From Bacillota bacterium (lineage in GTDB: Bacteria > Bacillota > Clostridia > Lachnospirales > Lachnospiraceae), in assembly GCA_023458855.1 (NCBI GenBank), contig JAEWWQ010000079.1, positions 1 through 8,593 of the forward strand: a DNA stretch of 8,593 nt, written 5' to 3'. Below the pieces are notes generated by a model. That model did not search any database, was not told where the DNA came from, and was given only the letters and a program-made list of their open reading frames with translations. Positions 1 through 5,603 of the stretch are shown one piece after another (the stretch's first letter is position 1; the number at the start of each line of letters is the position of its first letter). Position numbers and translations under genes: made by a program.

Positions 1-675
1 AACCTTTAACATATTAGAGCATACTTCTAATCCTTCATTCCAAATAGTTAATTCCTTCAATGCTTCTTCATTATAAGCACCTACTCCATGTTGAATAATA
101 TTATCCGTTAGTGTGCTCCCTTGTGGATACGGCTTCATAAACCATAAAATAGGTTCAAATAGTGGTCGCAAATTACCAATTTTCCATCCCTCCCATCTTT
201 CACTGTTTTCTGCATCATTTCTTCTATCAAAAACACAGCTCACTCTTTGTGCTCTATATGCAGCAGAATCTTTTTCCCATGCAATCATATCTTTAAATAT
301 AAATCCAGCATCTTCCATTGCACAAATACATCTATGTGCCATTCTTCTTCCAGCAAAAACAAAACAACTTGCTCCTGGCTTTAAAACTCTATACCAATCA
401 TCTGCCCACGTTCTGCACCATTCATAATATTCAATAGGAATATTTTTATCTGCCAGAGACCACCCATTCAATGGCTTACCTCTGGTTTTAAATATACTTC
501 CGCCTTTTTCTTGAGCTGGACTTTTCCCTAATAATGAACTATTAGTATTATTGTGTAAGACATCCCAGCTATCGAAATTAATACCGTATGGTATATCAGA
601 CAAAATCAAATGGACAGATTCATTGTCAATCGTCTTAATTAATTGAATCGAATCTCCTAATTCAACTCTGCTCAT
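1..675 (-). CDS. Site-specific DNA methyltransferase (N4-cytosine/N6-adenine, beta-class order), 3' end cut by window edge
   Basis: The frame is open from an ATG at 675-673 to base 1, giving 225 residues with no stop, so the C-terminus lies outside the window. An AGGAG sits 8 nt before the ATG. Residues 26-31 read SDIPYG, a variant of the catalytic motif IV ((D/N/S)PP(Y/F)) of amino-methyltransferases. KPGASCFVFAGRR (about 99-111) resembles the motif V/VI region, and the stretch LRPLFEPILWFMKP (169-182) is typical of this class. No AdoMet-binding FxGxG motif is visible. In beta-class enzymes it follows motif IV, so it should be encoded just beyond the left edge. The enzyme would methylate a specific DNA sequence using S-adenosylmethionine. 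A partner nuclease may also lie outside the window. Base composition looks lower in GC than the sulfur genes (about 32% in a 60-base sample at 541-600), which suggests horizontal acquisition. Target sequence and adenine versus cytosine specificity cannot be read from this fragment. Confidence 0.9.
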   Translation of the reverse strand, partial: MSRVELGDSIQLIKTIDNESVHLILSDIPYGINFDSWDVLHNNTNSSLLGKSPAQEKGGSIFKTRGKPLNGWSLADKNIPIEYYEWCRTWADDWYRVLKPGASCFVFAGRRMAHRCICAMEDAGFIFKDMIAWEKDSAAYRAQRVSCVFDRRNDAENSERWEGWKIGNLRPLFEPILWFMKPYPQGSTLTDNIIQHGVGAYNEEALKELTIWNEGLEVCSNMLKV

Positions 676-686
676 ATAGTCAGCTC

Positions 687-746
687 CTATTTATCTAATT
701 TATTTATGTAACTATATTTTCTGGTATTGCCATCTTCTCCTTTTAT
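687..746 (-). other. Possible frameshifted C-terminal tail of the 76-residue protein
   Basis: The small protein ends ...FDE-TAA at 743. Re-reading one base (-1 shift at 746) gives 19 further codons, IKGEDGNTRKYSYINKLDK, ending in a TAG at 689-687. That TAG overlaps the AGGAG ribosome binding site of the methyltransferase, a usual operon arrangement. The stretch has no ATG of its own and is preceded by TGATGA in its own frame, so it could only be expressed as an extension. A one-A deletion (GAAATAAAAGG to GAATAAAAGG) or a recoding event would explain it. Chance is possible for only 19 codons. Confidence 0.3.
704..733 (-). other. Nine-codon mini-ORF with a strong ribosome binding site
   Basis: AAGGAGAAG precedes an ATG at 733-731, directly after the TAA of the 76-residue gene. 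The reading is MAIPENIVT followed by TAA. It could be a translated leader that couples ribosomes to the methyltransferase start 29 nt downstream, or a fortuitous ATG within a frameshifted tail in another frame. Nothing in the peptide suggests a function. Confidence 0.25.
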
Positions 747-973
747 TCATCAAATACTACCGTTACATAGAAGCCGCGTGAATTTTCAATGATTTCTTTT
801 ACCACACCTTCCTGTGACATAAGCCTTTCCCGAAACGGATAATTACCGGACATTGCAAGTGAAGGGTCGATTACATAATAATAATTACTAGGCAATACCC
901 CTTCCGTAACAGTTACCTTTTGTCCTTTTTCAAGTAACCCTTGTCTTTCCATTTTGAATTCCATTTCCCGCAT
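743..973 (-). CDS. Small hypothetical protein (76 aa), upstream partner of the DNA methyltransferase
   Basis: I do not recognise this protein as a named family. It has 76 residues and no signal peptide or membrane segment. After a charged N-terminus (1-18) it is rich in beta-prone residues: KGQKVTVTEGVLP, then NYYYVIDP, and a final EGVVKEIIENSRGFYVTVVFDE. This pattern suggests a small beta-barrel (SH3-like) fold, but that is inference. No helix-turn-helix is evident, so it is not an obvious restriction-modification controller (C) protein. The start at 973 has only a weak GAG 7 nt upstream, and the ATGs at residues 4 and 8 are alternatives. The gap to the methyltransferase start is 67 bp with no terminator, so the two are probably co-transcribed. 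Its stop may be premature, since a further 19 codons are open in the -1 frame. Confidence 0.65.
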   Translation of the reverse strand: MREMEFKMERQGLLEKGQKVTVTEGVLPSNYYYVIDPSLAMSGNYPFRERLMSQEGVVKEIIENSRGFYVTVVFDE

Positions 974-993
974 TTTATCACTCTTTTCTATCG

Positions 994-1022
994 TTTATTG
1001 TCTAATGTAATCAGGGTGTCAA
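994..1022 (-). promoter_or_regulatory. Candidate promoter for the small protein/methyltransferase module, with -35 inside a repeat arm
   Basis: Read on the minus strand, a perfect -35 TTGACA (1022-1017) is followed after 17 bp by AATAAA (999-994), which matches TATAAT at 4 of 6 positions. The -35 lies within the terminal inverted repeat of the 1007-1147 element and the -10 lies outside it. That would make this a hybrid promoter created by the element. Transcription would begin only about 15 nt before the ATG at 973. The weak -10 keeps confidence modest. Confidence 0.4.
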
Positions 1023-1147
1023 AAGTATATTCGTATATTTGAATTCATCAATTTGCACATATACATGTAAAACAAAAATCGATGCACAACATAAATTGTG
1101 CAAATTGATGAAGCTAAGTTCTATGGTAATCTTTTGACACCTGATTC
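1007..1147. mobile_element. MITE-like element with nested inverted repeats and outward -35 boxes
   Basis: The outer arms are AATCAGGGTGTCAAAAG (1009-1025) and CTTTTGACACCTGATT (1131-1146), complementary over 16 bp with one bulged G. Just inside is a perfect 16-bp inverted pair at 1044-1059 and 1097-1112. A 5-bp direct repeat, CTAAT, flanks the unit (1002-1006 and 1148-1152), consistent with a target duplication, although 5 bp in AT-rich DNA can arise by chance. No ORF of useful length lies inside. Each outer arm carries TTGACA pointing outward. The unit sits between the sulfur locus terminator and the methyltransferase module. Alternatives are a recombinase attachment site or a remnant of a longer insertion sequence. 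Confidence 0.5.
1044..1112. repeat. Perfect 16-bp inner inverted repeat with a competing 7-bp hairpin
   Basis: TTCATCAATTTGCACA (1044-1059) is exactly complementary to 1097-1112. Within the 37-nt loop, TGCACAA (1083-1089) also pairs with TTGTGCA (1096-1102) around a 6-nt loop. The small hairpin uses bases of the large stem's right arm, so the two structures exclude each other. No T-tract follows either stem, so neither is an ordinary terminator. Confidence 0.75.
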
Positions 1148-1210
1148 CTAATAATTCAATTATAGAGTAAGTGATCATTCATTGCAACAAACCCGCCTGA
1201 TATCAATCAT

Positions 1211-1251
1211 AAAAAAAGAAGAAACAGCCCCGGTCAAAGTTCGTTTCTTCT
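1211..1251 (-). terminator. Rho-independent terminator of the metY operon
   Basis: On the minus strand a 9-bp stem, AGAAGAAAC (1251-1243) with GTTTCTTCT (1225-1217), encloses a 17-nt loop and runs into seven T residues (1217-1211). It begins 12 nt after the metY stop codon, the expected place for the end of the sulfur amino acid transcript. The stem is AT-rich, so its strength is uncertain. Confidence 0.8.
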
Positions 1252-1262
1252 CCATACACTAC

Positions 1263-2558
1263 TTATACTGTTTTAAATGCCTCTTCCAAATCAAAAATAA
1301 TATCATCAATGTGTTCCGTTCCGATTGATAACCTAATGGTATTCGGCTTAATTCCCTGATCGGCTAATTCTTCCTCTGTAAGCTGTGAATGTGTGGTAGA
1401 TGCAGGGTGAATTACCAGGGATTTTACATCGGCTACATTCGCTAATAATGAAAATACCTGTAAATTATCAATGAATCTTTGTGCTTCGGACGCACCGCCT
1501 TTGATCTCAAAGGTAAAGATAGATCCACCGCCATTCGGGAAGTATCTTTCATACAGCTCATGCGTCGGTGCATCTTCCAAGGACGGATGATTGACATGTT
1601 CCACCTTTGGATGCTTCGACAAGTAATCTACTACTTTTAAGGTATTCTCCACATGACGCTCTACACGGAGAGACAATGTTTCAAGTCCCTGTAAGAAAAG
1701 AAAGGCATGAAATGGTGAAACTGTCGCTCCCGTATCACGAAGGAGGATTGCTCTGATCTTTGTTACAAATGCTGCTGCACCTACTGCCTTTGTAAAGCTG
1801 ATTCCATGGTAGCTTGGATCAGGATCAGTCAAGGACGCAAATTTTCCGGATGCTTCCCAGTCAAATTTACCGCCGTCCACGATGACACCGCCGATTGCCG
1901 TACCGTGTCCGCCAATGAATTTTGTCGCAGAATGTACCACAATATCAGCACCATATTCAATTGGTCTGATCAGATAAGGTGTTCCAAAAGTATTATCAAT
2001 GACAAGCGGTATCTTATTCTCATGCGCAATATCCGCAACTGCCTGTACATCTGTCACATTAGAATTGGGATTGCCCAGAGTCTCAATGAATATTGCTTTT
2101 GTATTTTCCTTAATTGCCCCACGGATCTCATTCAGATTATCAGGGTCTACGAATGTAGTGGAAATACCATATTGCGGCAATGTATGTGCCAGTAAATTAT
2201 ATGTTCCGCCATAGATTGTCTTCGCAGATACAATATGATCACCTGCCTGTGCCAGATTCTGGAATGTATAGGTAACTGCTGCTGCACCCGATGCCACTGC
2301 CAGTGCTGCCACGCCATTCTCAAGTGCTGCTATCCTTTGTTCAAATGCGTCCTGGGTCGGATTGGTTAGTCTTCCATAGATATTGCCTGCATCTCTCAGG
2401 CCAAATCTATCTGCTGCATGCTGGCTGTTATGGAATACATAAGAAGATGTCTGATAGATCGGTACCGCTCTGGCATCTGTTGCCGGATCAGGATTTTCCT
2501 GTCCTACATGTAACTGCTTTGTTTCAAATCTTAATGTTCTTTCACTCAATGTACTCAT
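1263..2558 (-). CDS. metY: O-acetylhomoserine sulfhydrylase (O-acetylhomoserine aminocarboxypropyltransferase)
   Basis: This 431-residue cytosolic enzyme is full length for MetY. The family condenses O-acetylhomoserine with sulfide to give homocysteine (or with methanethiol to give methionine), using pyridoxal phosphate. Visible landmarks of the Cys/Met-metabolism PLP fold are: the phosphate-binding YGRLTNPT (61-68), the ASG loop near 89-91, Y116 stacking on the cofactor, D188 in VIDNTFGTPY contacting the pyridine nitrogen, and the Schiff-base lysine K213 in HSATKFIGGHGT. The C-terminal SLVIHPASTTHSQ and NTIRLSIGTE segments with the substrate-carboxylate arginine are also present. The longer length and the HSATKFIGGHG form separate it from the 380-residue paralogue upstream. 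AAGGAAGG precedes the ATG. It is the last gene before the terminator and probably shares a transcript with the upstream PLP gene, although a 155-bp mobile element now separates them. I see no convincing promoter of its own. Confidence 0.95.
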   Translation of the reverse strand: MSTLSERTLRFETKQLHVGQENPDPATDARAVPIYQTSSYVFHNSQHAADRFGLRDAGNIYGRLTNPTQDAFEQRIAALENGVAALAVASGAAAVTYTFQNLAQAGDHIVSAKTIYGGTYNLLAHTLPQYGISTTFVDPDNLNEIRGAIKENTKAIFIETLGNPNSNVTDVQAVADIAHENKIPLVIDNTFGTPYLIRPIEYGADIVVHSATKFIGGHGTAIGGVIVDGGKFDWEASGKFASLTDPDPSYHGISFTKAVGAAAFVTKIRAILLRDTGATVSPFHAFLFLQGLETLSLRVERHVENTLKVVDYLSKHPKVEHVNHPSLEDAPTHELYERYFPNGGGSIFTFEIKGGASEAQRFIDNLQVFSLLANVADVKSLVIHPASTTHSQLTEEELADQGIKPNTIRLSIGTEHIDDIIFDLEEAFKTV

Positions 2559-2625
2559 ACTTGATACCTTCCTTTTTATTTATTCAGTTATTTTTATGTT
2601 CCATTTCTATTTGTATCTTAGTATT

Positions 2626-2780
2626 GGTTACAGTTCAGCTTTACGGCTTCACAGTAACAAAAGATGCACAGAAATTATGCGTTCTGCATAATTTCGCGCT
2701 TGTTATACTCGGGTTTTATGTGACTTTCGCTTCGCTACACTCACAAAAAACACCTCGCGGTATCTAAAGCTGAACTGAAC
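2626..2780. mobile_element. MITE-like insertion (about 155 bp) between the two PLP enzyme genes
   Basis: CAGTTCAGCTTTA (2631-2643) is perfectly inverted at 2765-2777. Allowing one extra base, the terminal repeats extend to GTT at 2627 and AAC ending at 2780. Perfect 7-bp direct repeats flank the unit. The interior codes for nothing on the minus strand and holds a perfect 10-bp hairpin (2671-2695) plus an imperfect longer stem (2703-2723 with 2741-2763). The first base of the element on the minus strand (2780) supplies the G of the upstream gene's TAG stop. A non-autonomous element moved by a transposase elsewhere in the genome is the simplest reading. The family cannot be named from sequence alone. 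Confidence 0.75.
2671..2695. repeat. Perfect 10-bp hairpin inside the insertion
   Basis: GAAATTATGC (2671-2680) pairs exactly with GCATAATTTC (2686-2695) around a 5-nt loop. In the operon transcript this stem would lie between the two PLP cistrons. It lacks a following U-tract, so it should not terminate by itself, but it could affect mRNA stability or processing. Confidence 0.7.
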
Positions 2781-3922
2781 TAGTATTCTGCTGCCTGCTG
2801 CAGGTCTTCGATCAAATCTTCCACATCTTCTATCCCTACTGAAAGCCGTAACAGATGTTCATCAATTCCTTTGGCCTTTCTGATTTCTTCCGGTATTGCT
2901 GCATGCGTCTGTACCATCGGATAAGTGATCAATGACTCCACCCCGCCGAGGCTTTCCGCAAATTGAATCACCTTTACGTGTTCCAGTATCTGGACGACTC
3001 TTTCTTCATTGTCTAGGGCAAAAGAAATCATTGCTCCAAATCCATCAGCCTGACGCTTCGACAATTCGAAAGACGGATGTTCCGGTAACCCAATATAATA
3101 TACCTGCTTTACCCAATCCTGCTTTTGTAACCATACTGCAATCTGCATTGCATTCGCCTGCTGCCTGTCAATACGGATTCCAAGAGTCTTTATTCCGCGC
3201 ATCAAAAGCCAGCTGTCTATCGGTGCCAGACAGGCACCCGTTGTATTATAAATCACACGAAGACGTTCCTTGAGTTCTTCACAGTCTACGATAATAAATC
3301 CTGCGAGGGTGTCGTTATGACCGCATAAATACTTTGTTCCGCTGTGCACTACAATATTCGCCCCTAATTCAATCGGCCTTTGCAGATATGGTGTCAAAAA
3401 AGTATTATCCACAATTAATAAGAGCTGATGTTCTCTGGCTACCTTGGCAACGGCTGCAATATCTGTCACCTGCATCATCGGATTGGACGGCGTCTCGATA
3501 TAGACTGCCCTGGTATTTTCAGTGATTGCTTCTTCTATTTCCTTTATATTACTGGTATTGACCGCAGTAAATGAAATTCCGTTTTTTTCATTGATGGTGT
3601 GAAAGGAACGATAAGTTCCTCCATATAAATCGTCTGAAACTACAATGTGGTCTCCCGGTCTGAATAGCTCCATGACTGCTGTAATTGCCGCCATTCCTGT
3701 GGCACAGGCGATTGCACCCGCCCCTTTTTCAAGCAAAGCAACCGTGTCTTCCAGTTGCTGTCTTGTTGGATTCTGCGTTCTTGTATAATCATACCCGGTA
3801 CTCTCACCAACTCCCAGGTGCGCAAAAGTAGCTGTCTGGTAAATCGGATAGGTAATGGCTCCTGTAGCATCCTTTTTTTTATTTGTTCCATGAATACATA
3901 CGGTATTTACTTTCATCATCAT
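2780..3922 (-). CDS. Cystathionine gamma-synthase/gamma-lyase family PLP enzyme (MetB/MetI/MccB type)
   Basis: This 380-residue cytosolic transsulfuration enzyme is typical in length. It contains Y46 and R48 in YDYTRTQNPT (phosphate and neighbouring-subunit contacts), the ATGMAA loop (74-79), Y100 in DDLYGGTYR, D172 in IVDNTFLTPY, and the Schiff-base K197 in VVHSGTKYLCGHND. E329 lies in the LGGVESLITYP segment, H340 in QTHAAIP, and the carboxylate-binding arginine R359 in LLRLSVGIED. The family includes cystathionine gamma-synthase (O-acylhomoserine plus cysteine), cystathionine lyases, and MetI-type enzymes that also use sulfide. Visible residues do not settle which reaction predominates. 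MetY next door makes a role in homocysteine/methionine or reverse cysteine formation likely. There are three consecutive ATGs. AAGGGG lies only 3 nt from the first, so the second or third (3919 or 3916) may be the true start. The stop codon TAG was rebuilt by the adjacent mobile insertion. A near-consensus promoter lies about 75 bp upstream. Confidence 0.88.
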   Translation of the reverse strand: MMMKVNTVCIHGTNKKKDATGAITYPIYQTATFAHLGVGESTGYDYTRTQNPTRQQLEDTVALLEKGAGAIACATGMAAITAVMELFRPGDHIVVSDDLYGGTYRSFHTINEKNGISFTAVNTSNIKEIEEAITENTRAVYIETPSNPMMQVTDIAAVAKVAREHQLLLIVDNTFLTPYLQRPIELGANIVVHSGTKYLCGHNDTLAGFIIVDCEELKERLRVIYNTTGACLAPIDSWLLMRGIKTLGIRIDRQQANAMQIAVWLQKQDWVKQVYYIGLPEHPSFELSKRQADGFGAMISFALDNEERVVQILEHVKVIQFAESLGGVESLITYPMVQTHAAIPEEIRKAKGIDEHLLRLSVGIEDVEDLIEDLQQAAEY

Positions 3923-3996
3923 GATCCCCTTAATGTATTTTAAATGATTTTCGTTTCTCCATTCATACTATGTTGATAGGATTTATTTTATTTGAA

Positions 3997-4025
3997 AGTA
4001 TAATGCATTTCCATCACTTCGTCAA
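3997..4025 (-). promoter_or_regulatory. Near-consensus sigma-A promoter for the two PLP genes
   Basis: On the minus strand, TTGACG (4025-4020) and TATACT (4002-3997) are separated by exactly 17 bp, each one base from consensus. It begins 6 bp after the dehydrogenase stop and leaves an untranslated leader of roughly 65-70 nt before the first ATG. The leader is AT-rich and shows no SAM riboswitch or T-box core. Together with possible read-through from upstream, it would let the PLP genes be transcribed separately from the transporter genes. Confidence 0.8.
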
Positions 4026-4030
4026 GCGTA

Positions 4031-4774
4031 TTATGCAAGTCGCATACCACCATTTACATGTAATACCTGTCCAGTCATATAATCAGACATATCCGAGGAT
4101 AAGAAAATAGCAGTATTCGCAATATCCGTATCTTCTCCAATTCTTTTTAATACGAGCTTATTTAAGTATTTATTTTCATTCTCTGCAATTCTTTCATGTG
4201 TCATAGGTGTATCCGTTATTCCCGGTGCAATTGCATTCACGCGGATAAAATACTGACCCAGGTCAAGTGCCAGACTTTTTGTCAGACCCACAATTCCTCC
4301 TTTGGATGCCGAATAAGCAGAATAGCCTTTGCAGCCATCGTAAGCATCTACGGAAGCAATATTAATAATGCTTCCTTTCCCATTGCGGATCAGATGCGGT
4401 GCCGCCTCAGCAATTACATGCACCGCTCCCATCAGATTGATTTCAAATGTTTCCCGCCATGTTTTTTCCAGCTCTTTATTCAATATATTGGTAGGTTCAA
4501 AGATGGCCGCATTATTTATCACAGTATCCAGTTTTCCAAAATAATCCACTGACTTCTGAACTGCTGCCCTGACCTCGGCTGCATCTGCAACATCACATTT
4601 ACAGTATCCGACATCGCCGCCTTCTTCATGTATGATAGTGGCTGTTTCCCGGAGACTCTCAATCGTTCTTCCTGCCAGATATACTTCTGCATGCTGCCTG
4701 CTCATCATGATCGCAATTTTTCTTCCGATTCCGCTGCCGGCGCCTGTAATAAAAACTGTTTTTCCACTTAGCAT
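4031..4774 (-). CDS. SDR family NAD(P)-dependent oxidoreductase
   Basis: This is a classical short-chain dehydrogenase/reductase of 247 residues, the usual size. It has the Rossmann nucleotide loop TGAGSGIG (10-17), R36 after the second strand (often linked to NADP(H) preference), D61, NNAA (87-90), and a full catalytic set: N113, S141, Y154 and K158 in YSAYSASK. A PG motif follows at 184-185, with a conserved NGG near the C-terminus. The substrate cannot be inferred. FabG-like and sugar/alcohol dehydrogenases share all these features. I chose the ATG at 4774 because AGAGG lies 6 nt before it. A TTG at 4813 would add 13 residues (260 aa) but has no clear ribosome binding site. It lies 49 bp after the ATPase gene with no terminator between, so it is probably the last gene of the transporter operon. 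Such an enzyme is not a standard member of cystine-uptake operons. Confidence 0.92.
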   Translation of the reverse strand: MLSGKTVFITGAGSGIGRKIAIMMSRQHAEVYLAGRTIESLRETATIIHEEGGDVGYCKCDVADAAEVRAAVQKSVDYFGKLDTVINNAAIFEPTNILNKELEKTWRETFEINLMGAVHVIAEAAPHLIRNGKGSIINIASVDAYDGCKGYSAYSASKGGIVGLTKSLALDLGQYFIRVNAIAPGITDTPMTHERIAENENKYLNKLVLKRIGEDTDIANTAIFLSSDMSDYMTGQVLHVNGGMRLA

Positions 4775-4823
4775 ACTTATCCTCTTTTCCTGCCTGTTCC
4801 TATCCAACTGCAAATATACTTAC

Positions 4824-5576
4824 TTATATGACATACTCTGTTTCATTCAGAATCCGCCTTAAAAACTGTTTTGTCCTCTCCTCTTTCGGATGTGTGAAGA
4901 TATCTTTGGAAGTGCCCTCTTCCACAATAACTCCTCCATCCATGAAAATAACATGATTTGCTACCTCCTGTGCAAAAGACATCTCATGCGTCACCACGAC
5001 CATTGTAGTGCCTTCTCTCGCCAATTGTTTCATAACGTTCAATACTTCCCCAATCAGTTCCGGATCAAGTGCCGATGTAGGCTCATCAAAGAGGATCACA
5101 TCCGGCTCCACTGCAATTGCCCTTGCAATTCCTACTCTTTGCTGTTGTCCGCCTGACAGCTTTGATGGATAATAATCATAACGATCTGATAATCCGACCT
5201 TATCCAATGCTTTTTTTCCAATCTCAATTGCTTTCTCTTTTGGTATCTTCCTTGCCACGATCAGGCCTTCCGTCACATTTTCAAGTGCTGTCTTATTATG
5301 GAACAAGTTATAATTCTGAAATACAAATGCAGTTTTTTTACGAACTTTGGATATTACTTTTTTAGTAGCTGAAGTAAATTCTGTATGGATAGTATCAAAA
5401 ATAATCTCGCCTGCCTCTGCTTTTTCCAGAAAATTCATGCAGCGCAGCAATGTTGTCTTCCCCGATCCGCTCGGCCCCAGAATCACTACAACATCTCCCT
5501 TATCTACTTTAATGTCCACCCCTTTTAATACTTCGTTTTCATGAAAGGATTTTCGAATCCCCTTGATTTCCAGCAT
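4824..5576 (-). CDS. tcyN: Cystine-type amino acid ABC transporter, ATP-binding protein
   Basis: This 250-residue cytoplasmic ATPase energises the importer encoded just upstream. It carries Walker A GPSGSGKT (34-41), the Q-loop glutamine Q87 in VFQNYNLF, the ABC signature LSGGQQQR (140-147), Walker B VILFDE (160-165), the D-loop SALD, and the switch histidine H197. It belongs to the polar amino acid (PAAT/HisP-GlnQ) group. The segment NKTALENVTEGLIVARKIP is very like Bacillus TcyN, the L-cystine transporter ATPase, as I remember that family. GAGGT lies 7 nt before the ATG, and the gap from the permease gene is 27 bp. The substrate assignment rests on this resemblance and on the neighbouring transsulfuration genes. 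Confidence 0.9.
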   Translation of the reverse strand: MLEIKGIRKSFHENEVLKGVDIKVDKGDVVVILGPSGSGKTTLLRCMNFLEKAEAGEIIFDTIHTEFTSATKKVISKVRKKTAFVFQNYNLFHNKTALENVTEGLIVARKIPKEKAIEIGKKALDKVGLSDRYDYYPSKLSGGQQQRVGIARAIAVEPDVILFDEPTSALDPELIGEVLNVMKQLAREGTTMVVVTHEMSFAQEVANHVIFMDGGVIVEEGTSKDIFTHPKEERTKQFLRRILNETEYVI

Positions 5577-5603
5577 ATTCTTACCTCACTGTTTTATTAG
5601 ATT

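Larger units (their letters stand above)
2619..2787. repeat. 7-bp target-site duplication TAGTATT flanking the inserted element
   Basis: TAGTATT occurs at 2619-2625 and again at 2781-2787, immediately outside the two ends of the inverted-repeat element. The right copy is part of the last codons and stop of the upstream PLP gene. Joining the flanks through one copy gives, on the minus strand, GAA TAC TAA GATACAA. This is an intact gene end with a normal stop and a 59-nt spacer to metY. Confidence 0.75.

Noticed and set aside
113..427. A 104-codon plus-strand open frame
   Set aside because: It is fully antisense to the methyltransferase, which has recognisable motifs and a good ribosome binding site. 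The plus frame has neither.
1044..1112. Rho-independent terminator for the small protein or metY transcript
   Set aside because: The stem is long, but the loop is 37 nt and no T-tract follows on either strand. A proper terminator for metY already exists at 1211-1251.
2291..2767. A 158-codon plus-strand open frame across the start of metY and the adjacent spacer
   Set aside because: It is antisense to a well-supported MetY N-terminus and runs through the mobile element. Its hydrophobic, cysteine-rich translation is typical of a shadow frame.
3923..4030. SAM riboswitch or T-box leader upstream of the transsulfuration gene
   Set aside because: The 108-bp gap is AT-rich and mostly occupied by a promoter. 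None of the conserved S-box core segments or a T-box sequence with terminator could be seen. The leader of about 70 nt is too short for either.
4775..4813. TTG start extending the SDR protein by 13 residues
   Set aside because: There is no Shine-Dalgarno at a proper distance from the TTG, while AGAGG lies 6 nt before the ATG at 4774. SDR enzymes usually begin shortly before the TGxxxGxG loop.
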